Source: Lepeophtheirus salmonis | Lineage: Eukaryota; Arthropoda; Copepoda; Siphonostomatoida; Caligidae | NCBI RefSeq assembly: GCF_016086655.4 | Contig: NC_052136.2 | Location: 44,136,492-44,200,491 of the forward strand | Length of the DNA stretch: 64,000 nucleotides | Direction: 5' to 3' | Part shown: positions 36,145-46,010 of the stretch, in pieces | Position numbering within the stretch: position 1 is the stretch's first letter | How the letters are laid out: the number at the start of each line of letters is the position of its first letter | Made by a program: the position numbers and the translations under genes | The notes under the pieces: generated by a model | What the model was told of the DNA's origin: nothing | Database searches by the model: none | Seen by the model: only the letters and a program-made list of their open reading frames with translations

Positions 36145-36450
36145 CTTTTCGATCTCCTTCCTTTTTCTCATGTTCATGATTCTCTTCAATGACTTCGGAC
36201 TTAATTTTGTGGTTGGGAATAATGGGTGGATTAGAAGGTGCGTGGAAGGAGTGATCTCCCCTTTCATCTCCCTTCATACGAGATCTATCATCTGCTGGAT
36301 GTAAGAGAACAGGCTTATTGATAATCTTGGGGGAGGAGCGATGGCATTTGGAGGGAGGAGGTGAAGAGGAGTCCGGGATTTCTTGTTTTATGGATGGAGG
36401 GGAGACGGTTGTCGTTTTGGCTATGATTTTACGTGCTGTGGGCTGTTGAC
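36145..36450 (-). CDS. E74: E74 upstream exon of the long isoform, SUMO-type motifs
   Basis: A 306-base exon between acceptor cctttctttcag and donor AAAAG|GTATGA. It encodes QQPTARKIIAKTTTVSPPSI, KQEIPDSSSPPPSKCHRSSP, KIINKPVLLHPADDRSRMKG, DERGDHSFHAPSNPPIIPNH and KIKSEVIEENHEHEKKEGDR. Other frames are closed. IKQE and IKSE fit the sumoylation consensus (hydrophobic-K-x-E); Drosophila E74A has an IKTE in the matching region, which hints at sumoylation-dependent repression. It enters with two bases and exits with one, joining 18149-18211 in frame. It starts at an acceptor, so the true N-terminus is upstream, outside what I can identify. Confidence 0.75.
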
Positions 36451-36644
36451 CTGAAAGAAAGGAAATAAAAAATGAGTGATGAGCTAGTATAATAGATTAT
36501 AGATGATAATTTTACAGAATATTATATTATATAAAGTATTCACCGGATACACAATGTAATTCATTTACAGTGCAGGATTAATATATATGCCATATATATA
36601 ATAAAAAAAACTATTCCACACTTTCAATGTAGAAGCCTAGGACT

Positions 36645-37608
36645 ATGAACCTCCTTCGTCTCATAAGTTTCTCAATATACATGACTCAGTCCTTTAGTCT
36701 GGACCCCATCTCTATTCTGAACCGTTTTGAGGAGAGAAATCATCTCTATCAAAGGATTTGTGAGAAATATAACAGTACACGGCGTCTGGAGTTCAAATCT
36801 CTCTATGAAGACTTTCATTTCGATCGGACTCTTCAATCCTTGTCAGGTAAATTTAGCTTCTGCATTGCAGAAGATGGAGGAAAGGAGGATTTGATCTCCT
36901 CTATGATCCCGTCCTTTGATCTCAAACATAAGGATAAAAAATTGATTCATAAAAAGAAAAAGTAAGATGTTGTATTTCTATAATTCGTTTCTTTGGTTTT
37001 CACTTTGAATACATTATAGAGTCCTGGTCGTGGTACATCCTCTTATTAGAATCCTCAGTGCTTACATCAATTTCTTTGTCAAAGGAGTGAGTCATCAAAT
37101 CCTTTCCATGAAACTGAAGACTTATTGGAGCAAGGACAAATCTACGTTAGTAACTATTGATTCCTCAGGTTTGGAAACCCTTTCCTTCAAGGAGTTTGTG
37201 GCCTTTCTCACAGAGTGTGGATATGAATACTCCGAATCTTTGGTACCAAATGAAGAAATGTACTAATTAAGAAACAATTTTATTTTATTTCTACAGCTAT
37301 GGATGGCGGATGGGTTTGCAGAGCCTTGGACCCCTCTTTGGTACGTCTGTGATGTTTGTAAAAAAAAATATGACTACATTGTGCACATGGAGACGATTCA
37401 TGCGGATTTTGACTCCTTGATTCATCGGCAATTTTATAGGAATGAGAAGGAGGTTATAGAGAAGGTTCAGAGATTTTACTATTCACAGCTGACTCAAAGA
37501 GATCTCATAAAGCTCTACCAAAAGTATAAATTAGATTTTGACTTATTTGGTTACACATTAGAGCCGTTTTGGACATGGGCAGAAGACCCCTGCATAAATC
37601 CTGAATGA
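36645..37608 (+). CDS. Carbohydrate (chondroitin-type) sulfotransferase family protein, degenerate PAPS site
   Basis: Three exons: 36645-36961, 37020-37242 and 37297-37608 (introns of 58 and 54 bases), giving 283 residues. The family consists of Golgi enzymes that transfer sulfate from PAPS to glycans. Residues 107-121 read VLVVVHPLIRILSAY, matching the 3'-phosphate-binding RHPFxRLLSAY motif with R replaced by V. Residues 166-176 (LSFKEFVAFLTE region), 191-214 (WTPLWYVCDVC then YDYIVHMETI) and 241-266 (SQLTQRDLIKLYQKYKLDFD, LFGY) are the conserved C-terminal blocks. The 5'-phosphosulfate loop, normally CxxxKxGSTxW, is here C73 followed by IAEDGGKEDL, lacking the expected Lys-x-Gly-Ser core, so catalysis is doubtful. 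The N-terminus (MNLLRLISFSIYMTQSFS) may be a short signal or anchor; NST at 43-45 is a glycosylation sequon. It is shorter than usual (about 300-400). An upstream exon is possible. Confidence 0.8.
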
Positions 37609-37737
37609 AAATCTAATTATCTTCCGTTTTTCCTCATTTATATTGGGAGAATAATATTTGATTTATTTTTAAAGTCAAGCATTGATATAATATTTTATTA
37701 TCATATTTGATGATAAAATAGATACAAAAGGCAACAT

Positions 37738-37743
37738 AATAAA
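37738..37743 (+). terminator. Poly(A) signal AATAAA of the sulfotransferase gene
   Basis: First canonical AATAAA that I see after the stop codon at 37608, 130 bases downstream. Such hexamers are frequent in AT-rich DNA, so confidence is limited. Confidence 0.4.
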
Positions 37744-40700
37744 AGTTTATTATTATAAAAACGTGATACTTTTATTAATTTTTTTATAGATATAATCCTA
37801 TATCATATTGTTGATTAAAACAGCGTTATAATATTTAATAAATATTTAACTAGTGTTTGTATCCAATATATTGTTTATTTGTCCTAAAAACAGAGTAAAA
37901 GCGAGGTTTTTGTGTCTCATCTAGTTAGATAAAGTTCCGACAATTTCTTCAAATTTATTCATCTACAAAAAATCATTAATTGGAGTTAATTGAAATAATA
38001 CAATTTATTAGGAGTGAAATAACAGAAATGAATAAACCTTTATTTGAAACCTAAGAGTTGATTTATTAACTAAAGAATTATTCATTTGGATCAACTCTAA
38101 TCGATATCATTGTTCGATCGTTTGCTCTATTTTTTTTATTTTTTTATTCATATACATATACATATATAAATGTAAAAATGTTATACACCTCTGTTATTAT
38201 CAGAGTAATCAAACAAACGGAAACAATGAAGATTAGAGAAAGATTTCCCTTTATCCACTGATTCCTTTATTCTTCATCAAAAACATATAGAATATCAATA
38301 CATATTATTTATTATTTTAAATAATCTCTGACTATAAGGCATAGTCCCTAATTATTATGATTTAAATAGCAAGAGTTACATGCACAATACATTGATAAAT
38401 TAAACGATTCTGTAAAGGAATAGATTTGAAGGCTATACAAACGTTTGAATATGAATTTTTCGACATAAATTACTACTTCATTTTCTCTGATTCTTTAATT
38501 CTATATCAATTTTTAGACTTACAATATCTCCTAGATGGTTCATGTCAGCTTCATAAAATGTTGTTAAATAATAGTTGAAACATTGAAGCATGTGAAAAAA
38601 TTAAAAATAAATAAAATTTGTTAAAAAATGATAGATAATTATAGCTAATATTATTTTAATCTTCCCTCTCTTTCAAAGGGAGAAAATATTTGGAGAGTCC
38701 TCTATGTCGTTAACATGTCAACATATACACAACAAAGAGCCCAACGGAATTTGACTCTAACTCCCATTATACCTCCAAGATAGTTAATAAAATAGAAATT
38801 CCGTACTATGTAACTTCTAGTCTTGGATTCAAATATTACTCGATCTCACCCCAAATATTAATTAAAAAGTTCTACTAAATTGGAAGTAGAATGACCATAA
38901 ACTCGAAATATTCGAGTTTATATTAATGTCATCTCCAGTCGTTTATTGAGCTATTCCATATAATTTTCGTTCTCATATTTTTGGAAAAAGATTTGTTCTT
39001 TAGTCAAAACATTTGTTCAATCCAGCCCATCATTATCAACATTATTTGATTACTAGTAATTGGTTGCCTTATTTAAGTAGTCAAACTGACTTAATTGTTG
39101 AGCTAAAATAGATTTAATCAATTAACTGAATAATATTTTTCTTTTTCTTTACTTGAACTCTACTTGACTCAATGCTCAATAACTCGAATTTGACTGGACT
39201 CAATTACCAAAACTCTAACTTCACTATTTATAGGGTATTTTTAGGACCTTCATATACTTATCTATATAGAGTATGTAGAGGTGATTATAGCTATAACCTT
39301 TTCTTTTTTAATTAATATAATGAAATTGTATTTTCAATAATGAATTTTTTTAATGTAATATACTTCACCTAGTTACCTACATACTTGTACCTATATACAT
39401 TATAAGTATATATCTATCTATTAATTATCGAGTTTGGGAAAATTCGTGTTAGGACATAACGAAATATCAATTTTTGAGTTCGAGTATTTATAAATTTCCA
39501 CATAATATTTACTATGGTTTTTTCTCCTTTTTAAAGCAGGTGTACCACATTTATTATGATGTTTATATACGGGGATAATTTATTTCCAGGAACTTTGCAT
39601 CCTTGCATTTTTGAAGTACGAGTTTCTCTCCCCCGTATAAGTAATATTTTAAATCACAGAACCTCTTGATTTTGATGGGGAGAGTTGTTGATGTTTGAAT
39701 ATTATAATATGCAATTTAATTATAAATAGATTGCGCGTACATGCATAATAGATGTACTAACCCACCTTAATACAGGACTTCATTGAATTAGAGGAAAGCG
39801 TCTGTTGTATTTTTTTTTGAACTGTTCTTTTGGTTGATATTAGGTCGATTTTTGATGGAGCAACCGGGAAAGTAGAACTCTGCCTCATTGCCCTATGGAA
39901 CCTTCCCAATTGTTGGTATCATTTGTCTTTGAGTATTTAGTTCAATTTTTGGTTAAGTATTGGGGAAGGAGGCGAGGTAGAACTATGCAATCGTACCCCA
40001 CAAAGTCTACCAAAAACGATACAGAAAAATAGAGAAGGGCCCAAAGGACAATAAGGCATACTATTATATATAAATCAAACATAAAGGAATTATGTGCTGT
40101 GGCAGCAATACAAAAGTCTATGATGGTATGGGAGGAATTTAATTCCTTTATGTAGTAGATATATATATACATGAAAGTTCCTCAAGTGAAGGGCTTCAAT
40201 ATGAAAGGAAAAAATGTGACCGAATATCCTTACTTATATAAATCATTTCATTTGGTCCTATATCCATACAGCCCCATATCTGGGTCAGTTATATATTGTA
40301 AAACAAAGCATTATAACAGTAAGGTAAAAAATAATATTAATCTAAAAAAGATATCTCTACAAATATTTAAATATACGTTTGTATATTTGTATTGAGATAT
40401 GTACTTTTCATCAAAGTTTTTAACTTTTTACAAAATATTTTTGGCTGAAAGATATTTGATATTTGTGTAGGAAAATATTTAATTCTTATTGATATTTGTG
40501 AATAGTTACATATTTCTAAATAATTTGTCTTCCCCCTCCCCTTTCCCTCATCTATCAAATACTTAAGACGCTCATGAATAATAATAATAATTATAAAAAG
40601 TCAATTGCTTTGTTTTATTCTCCATGTTGTGTGTGGAAATGAAGTTATAATCCATCTAAGATATTTTTAAAAGTGCTTTCTATTATGCATATAAAAGTGT

Positions 40701-40780
40701 CAACATTGTAACTGCATATAAAGATAAATGTTGGAGACAACTTTTAAATCATACACACATTATATGTATTTCCGTTAGAA
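37744..40780. other. No gene recognised
   Basis: AT-rich DNA without a supported gene. Open frames over 39942-40172, 40171-40395 and 40367-40558 are short, overlap on opposite strands and show no domain. Confidence 0.5.
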
Positions 40781-40852
40781 ATATGAGAATAACTACTTTG
40801 AGCCCATTTTGGCCTCTGATGGGCTCAAAGTAGTTTTTGAACCTTTTCATAT
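40781..40852 (+). repeat. Long hairpin (16-bp perfect stem, extendable)
   Basis: Arms aactactttgagccca (40791-40806) and tgggctcaaagtagtt (40820-40835) are exact reverse complements around a 13-base loop. With an internal loop the stem extends outwards, since atatga at 40781 pairs with tcatat near 40847-40852, giving a fold of about 72 bases, in the size range of a microRNA precursor. No mature sequence was recognised; it may instead be a relic of an inverted-repeat element. Confidence 0.55.
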
Positions 40853-42407
40853 TAAGAGCGATATTTTGAAAGACATTACACTCTCCTGGATTCCAATTTT
40901 TTTACGTACCAGGCTCAACTTAGCTATTCAAAGGAAATAATTATATTTGTCCGACATTGCTTCTTTTTACTTCTTGTCCGGTGAAATCAAAGTCTACATA
41001 ATTAATGAGGTTCCTTGTTTTTTTTCTCTCACTAAATTGCAATCAAAATTAAATATATATGTGTAATGAATATTTTATATACTCAGAGATGTAGTTATGG
41101 AGTCTAGACTTGGGCTGACTTGTGTCTGGCTAGTATCATTATCTTTAGAAATGATGGAATGTAATTTTTGTATAAGACACCATTCATTACGGGGTTCTAT
41201 GATGCTCGTAGGTATCAATAACAATTACTTTTTTCCCTATGACCAATCAATTAACGGGATGCCTATTTCTTTTGAAATTATGCAATATAATTAGAAAAAC
41301 TATTTAATGGACACTCAACAACATATCATGGAAAGGAAAAAAAAACTTTTCTTGGAGGAGGGAATTATTTTTGTCAATAAGGCTTTACATCTTGTTTCTG
41401 AGGGTGTATTTTACATAGATATTATGGGGCACAAGTGATGGAGGGATTTTGGTAGAGAGCTCATTTTTAAAAACAAATTTAGTCAATATTTTTGGAATAG
41501 ATTGACACAAACTATGTGTACAAATATATGGAATTATGGACTAGATTTTATGTAAGTATTCTATACAAGTCCGTTTTTCAAAATCTCAAAAGAATAATAA
41601 TTGAATATATATAACTATATAGTTAGTAGTTACTTTACGGATTGATTTCAAATTGTGACACATTTGATAAACCAGTGTAAAAAGTGCTTTGAGTCACTAA
41701 GGCAACGAAGAGAGCTGCTGAAGACCATAAAAAACAATTAGTATCATTGCATTTAATTACAAACATATGAGCACTGTTTTTAAAGCAATTCATTATTTTT
41801 ACTGCATCGATAAATTTTCTGATAGGAACAGTAATAAAAACCATATTGCAAAATATTTCAAACCTATTCTTGACATGCTAAAATAAAATAAAATAACTTT
41901 TGGGAATTACCATTTCAAAGGCCCGGTTATACTTGTTTGACTTTGATATTAAAGTCTACTTGAACGTTGCAACATAATAAGTTCCTAGTTTTTTAAGTTT
42001 GAGAAGTTTACTATTTGTTTACTCTAACATACTTTAGCCGTCTTATATGAAACTTTGTTTCCATTTGTTTTGTTATACATCATTGGAAAATAAATTTAAT
42101 AGACTTCTAATGGTGATGCCATTGGGACACTTTAGATAGAGTGAGAAATTCCATTCTGTTTAATAGAGGGGATGCAACCATAAGCAGAGCATAATGTTAA
42201 ACTAGAGACGAATTCGTGATGCGTTTGGTGTTCGAACACGTCTTGAAATTACTAAAAGTCAATTATTTCATTTTCATCAGCTTTTTTTTTATTTCACCGG
42301 ATGCTCATGCTTCAATATATAGGACCCTTTGCTTCATAGAATTGAAAGTATTTAACTCCATTAACAATATATTTTTTTTGTATAAGACCAAAATATCTAT
42401 GTACATA
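40853..42407. other. No gene recognised
   Basis: Nothing supported. Open frames over 41097-41294, 41635-41844 and 42216-42446 have AT-driven composition and no recognisable motif. Confidence 0.5.
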
Positions 42408-43251
42408 CCGGGTAGTCCATTGAAATCTGAACACTTACTAATTTAATAATTAATGAAGGTTGAGCGATTGAAATCAATTCATATTGCGATATATTAATTC
42501 ATAAACAATTAGTTACAAAACAAAACAAACAAACCTGAGCTCATTAGCTTACGTAAAAGTCGAGAAAAGGCCACATTGACGTGATCGACGAATTGTCTTT
42601 CGCCCACTCAAAGCAGTTGGGCGTCTCAAAGACCACCTTCTAAACTATCATCTAGTCTGAAACGTTGGAGAGGCAGAAGGGCTCTGTCAAAAAGGCAAAA
42701 TTGGACCCGGAAGAGTTAAAGAAAACAGCTCAAGCTAATCCCCTCAAGTCCATGAGGGCCCATATAAGAGAGCTCTGGGTTTCATATCAGAATTTCCAGA
42801 GAGCTATAAAAAAAATGGGTGGAAAGTTCACTGTGAGAGTGGAGAGGCCACTGAAAGAATGAAATGAAAGAAACACATCTTCTCCGTTGCAAGACTCTTT
42901 TGAACTCCTTTTTCACACTTGTGGCCCCCTATAGGGCTTATGCCAACCACATTGGCTACATATTTTGGTTATTGAAGAGGGAAAGGTCTGCAGTATCCGT
43001 CCCCCTCAATGCCACTGTCAGCCAGCACTGAGACGCAATGACAGAGAACTACATCCACAGCGGGTGTCACGCCTTTTGCTACACCCTGGAAAGCATAAAT
43101 ACTGATAAGGACGGCTACATTAATGATAAAAAGACTTGAGACACAGATCTACACAAAGTATTAATTTTGTTGAAATTATATTGTTAATTAATAAATTATA
43201 TCTTGTTGAAGTTTAAAATTTAAAATTTTCAGATTTTAATGGATCATTCGG
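42408..43251 (+). mobile_element. Internally deleted mariner-type element, copy 2
   Basis: The left end ccgggtagtccattgaaatc and the right end, whose reverse complement is ccgaatgatccattaaaatc, form terminal inverted repeats and are flanked by TA (42406-42407 and 43252-43253), the mariner/Tc1 target. Inside, 42665-42860 reads KKAKLDPEELKKTAQANPLK, SMRAHIRELWVSYQNFQRAI and GGKFTVRVERPL, the N-terminal helix-turn-helix region. After a frame change comes ETHLLRCKTLLN, then directly the C-terminal end (AMTENYIHSGCHAF, DKDGYIND, stop at 43138). The catalytic aspartate segment is missing: at 844 bases it is some 400 short of a full mariner. It is not autonomous. Confidence 0.82.
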
Positions 43252-43862
43252 TAGACTGACTACCTGGTTAACTATCAATATATGTATATACATTCAATAA
43301 TATTTTTCTTTGGGAAGTGAGTTGTAAGAAATTATACGACTGTTCGACTCCATTCCTTCGATACTCAACAAGTATCTGAATTTGCTATTCAAAACTACGG
43401 AAAGTTATTTTGACATTTGATATCGAATAACAGTTTAACTTATTCTGATCATAGATATAGATCGATAGTATTTTGCCTATAGGTATTATTATTCCATTTC
43501 AATTTCTTTCATTTTCATCCAACTTTACATAATTTAATTGTGTTCTTCAATTACCCAAAAAAGTTTAATTTATTAATGTGTTCATGAAAATTAATTCCAT
43601 GGATAAGGAACAAAATATGGTTTATATCTTTCTTAAATAAATAAAGCTGATATATATAAAGCATCTCAGACATCTTGGTAGATTTTAAAAGAAAAAGTTT
43701 TCTCCTTTTTTTAGGTTTAATTAACAGTTAAAATATTTGAACAATAATCCTGGAGTTAAAAACGGCGAGTACTTATAATATATAACAAAGCGTATGCATA
43801 TTTCAACAAACATTAAAAGAATAAAATATTCACTTTCTTAAAATAAACCAACATTGGAATTT

Positions 43863-43865
<3 letters not shown>

Positions 43866-43909
<44 letters not shown>
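43866..43909. repeat. 44-base T homopolymer
   Basis: Uninterrupted T run, the longest homopolymer in the window; its exact length is likely unreliable. Confidence 0.95.
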
Positions 43910-43911
<2 letters not shown>

Positions 43912-44296
43912 AATTACAAAAATATAATTGACAATTTAAACAAATAGAAAGTATTTATCACATGTTTAGATATACTTTCACATAAAAAAATCCCCAATAA
44001 ACCATGAAAATTAGAAAAAACCATAAAATATTTTATAATAATATTAATAATGTGGCGTGGTTGAAAGTACTTGAAGAGATATTAAGTATGTATTTCCTCA
44101 TCGCCATTCAAAATCGGCATTAAGATAAAGCTAGAAAACTTGGTTTTCCAGAATCAAAGGGTAAGAGTCAAATACTTAAGAAAGTTTGTTTCCTATAATT
44201 TACAACTTAAGCGGCCAAAAGACGTTGTAGGCTCTCCACATTATCATCCATCTCTTCTCAAACTGCATTGAATACATTATAATGTATTTTATTTTT

Positions 44297-44377
44297 AAAA
44301 GGTCTTCATTTTTTATTTTATGTTTGAAAAGGTCTTCATTTTTTATTTTATGTTTGAAAAGGTCTTCATTTTTTTTT
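44297..44377. repeat. 30-base tandem repeat, about 2.7 copies
   Basis: The unit ggtcttcattttttattt plus tatgtttgaaaa repeats exactly at 44301-44330 and 44331-44360, then partly. Because 30 is a multiple of three, it produces a repeated KNEDLFKHKI peptide on the minus strand, which is not evidence of a gene. Confidence 0.9.
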
Positions 44378-45980
44378 TCGAGATTCCCTACCAAAATAAA
44401 TTAAATAGCAACAGTACTGTGTGATATCAGGATCGGTTTTAAGGTGGATCCTTTCCCCCAGAGCAATACCATTTTGTTATATTATCAATATCTCAGAGCA
44501 TTGGTATTGAGTTGCCGTGTGTAGCTCTCAACATGCCTCCAGAAACAGTAGTTCAGTAGGTTGCATCATGGTCTTGCCCCTTAAGGACATGTGACTATCA
44601 AGGAAGCGGAGGGTTAAATTGACAGTATGAACAAGTTTAGGATCTTACTGTGGGAAAATATTACCATCAGGGAAGTTGCACATAATCTTCTATTCCACAA
44701 CTTCCTGTTTAATGATTGTCCTTTTACATATTCTCGGGGATTGTATTGGATCAAAATGATATTCCAATAAAGTGCTCTGTCTCTACTTTTCAGTCGTGGT
44801 GTAATGATTAAAATTGAGCTTCTCAATCTCTAGAAATCTTCATTTAAGCACCGTTGTAATAGCTAGTATTATCAATCACCCAGTATTTTGTGAGCAATGG
44901 CTTAAAGGAGCATACTTGAAAAGGATCAAAGTGAGGTCTAACAATGAATAATCACACACCCGCTTGTGATGATAAATATGAAGACAAAAGATTTTCTTTA
45001 TTTATATTATTAAAAAAAAAAAAGTTTTGTTCTTAACTTTCTTTTCTCCAACATTTCATAAATATACACATTCATACCTTTCTATATAAATTAGATCCAC
45101 TTAGTTAATTACAATAATTTCTTTCTAGATAAACTCTTCCAATTGTTGTTTTTTATTATTTAAAGAAAAATCTACTATCTTGATTGAGCAAGTTTGGCAC
45201 TCTATTCAATCATTATTCTCTTCTAATAACTTTGCAAATATTTTTTATAATTAAAAAAAAAAGTAATACATAGGTACTGCTTATTGATATAGGTACATAA
45301 TATGTATTTATCTACACTACTTGTGTATATAAAAATAATTAAATTAGATACTTTATAATATACGTGTACATATACTTGTATTCATTATTTCAAGTGTCTA
45401 GTCTAAATTACAATAAAAATATATAAAACTAATTGTTACAATATCCAATTCTTAAGGTACGAAACGTTATAAAAATATAGTTTCACAATAGCAATAGTAT
45501 TCATAATTAAATTGTCAGTGCTACAAATTGAATAAGATTTTAATTAATTATATGTAATCTTATAATATAATGTTGATATTATTCAGTTTAGTCTTAGGAC
45601 CGGTCCTTAAGGCCGCTGTTCCTTCGGACAGTCATTACAAGATCTGATAAAAAAAAAGAAGTTATAAAGTCGCGTGACTTCATCAAGAATCAAACTTTAT
45701 CAATTTTAGAACTTATATGCAGGACTGAACTAGACGGGACTGCAATCTTCAGTCTCAAATAAGAACCAACAGATCCCTAATTATATGTAGCGTTGTCACG
45801 ATATTAATATTTTCCTATTGATATCTGGTATAAAAATAAGTATCTTATTTTAGCTGTTTTCCGACTCTTGTATGTTTTAAAGCAACGGACTTTTTGTATT
45901 ATGAATTCAAAAAGGGTATTATATAGGATTTCGATATTCATGTTCATTCAATATAATGAACCTTTATTATCTATAATATC

Positions 45981-46010
45981 CATGGATAAATAAATATTTA
46001 TTTATCCATG
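45981..46010. repeat. Perfect 30-base palindrome
   Basis: catggataaataaat followed by its exact reverse complement, with no loop. Confidence 0.9.

Larger units (their letters stand above)
8633..36450 (-). other. E74: E74 (ELF-type ETS transcription factor) gene, span of exons seen
   Basis: Gene-level entry. On the minus strand the coding exons run 36450-36145, 18211-18149, (alternative first exon 17059-16846), 14276-14100, 13637-13485, 13423-13007, 9940- or 9953-9887, 9633-9068 and 8747-8633. The product is a nuclear sequence-specific activator or repressor; in Drosophila, E74 is an early gene of the ecdysone response that drives moulting and metamorphosis. Orthology rests on the ETS domain, the linker motif PPSPADSGVSDVD, which Drosophila E74 also has, and the alanine-, asparagine- and serine-rich low-complexity regions. 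Introns before the ETS exons are almost all phase 1. The exon at 36145-36450 begins at an acceptor, so at least one further 5' exon must lie beyond it, and I found none up to 64000. The ETS exon has a frame problem, described in its own entry. Confidence 0.85.
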
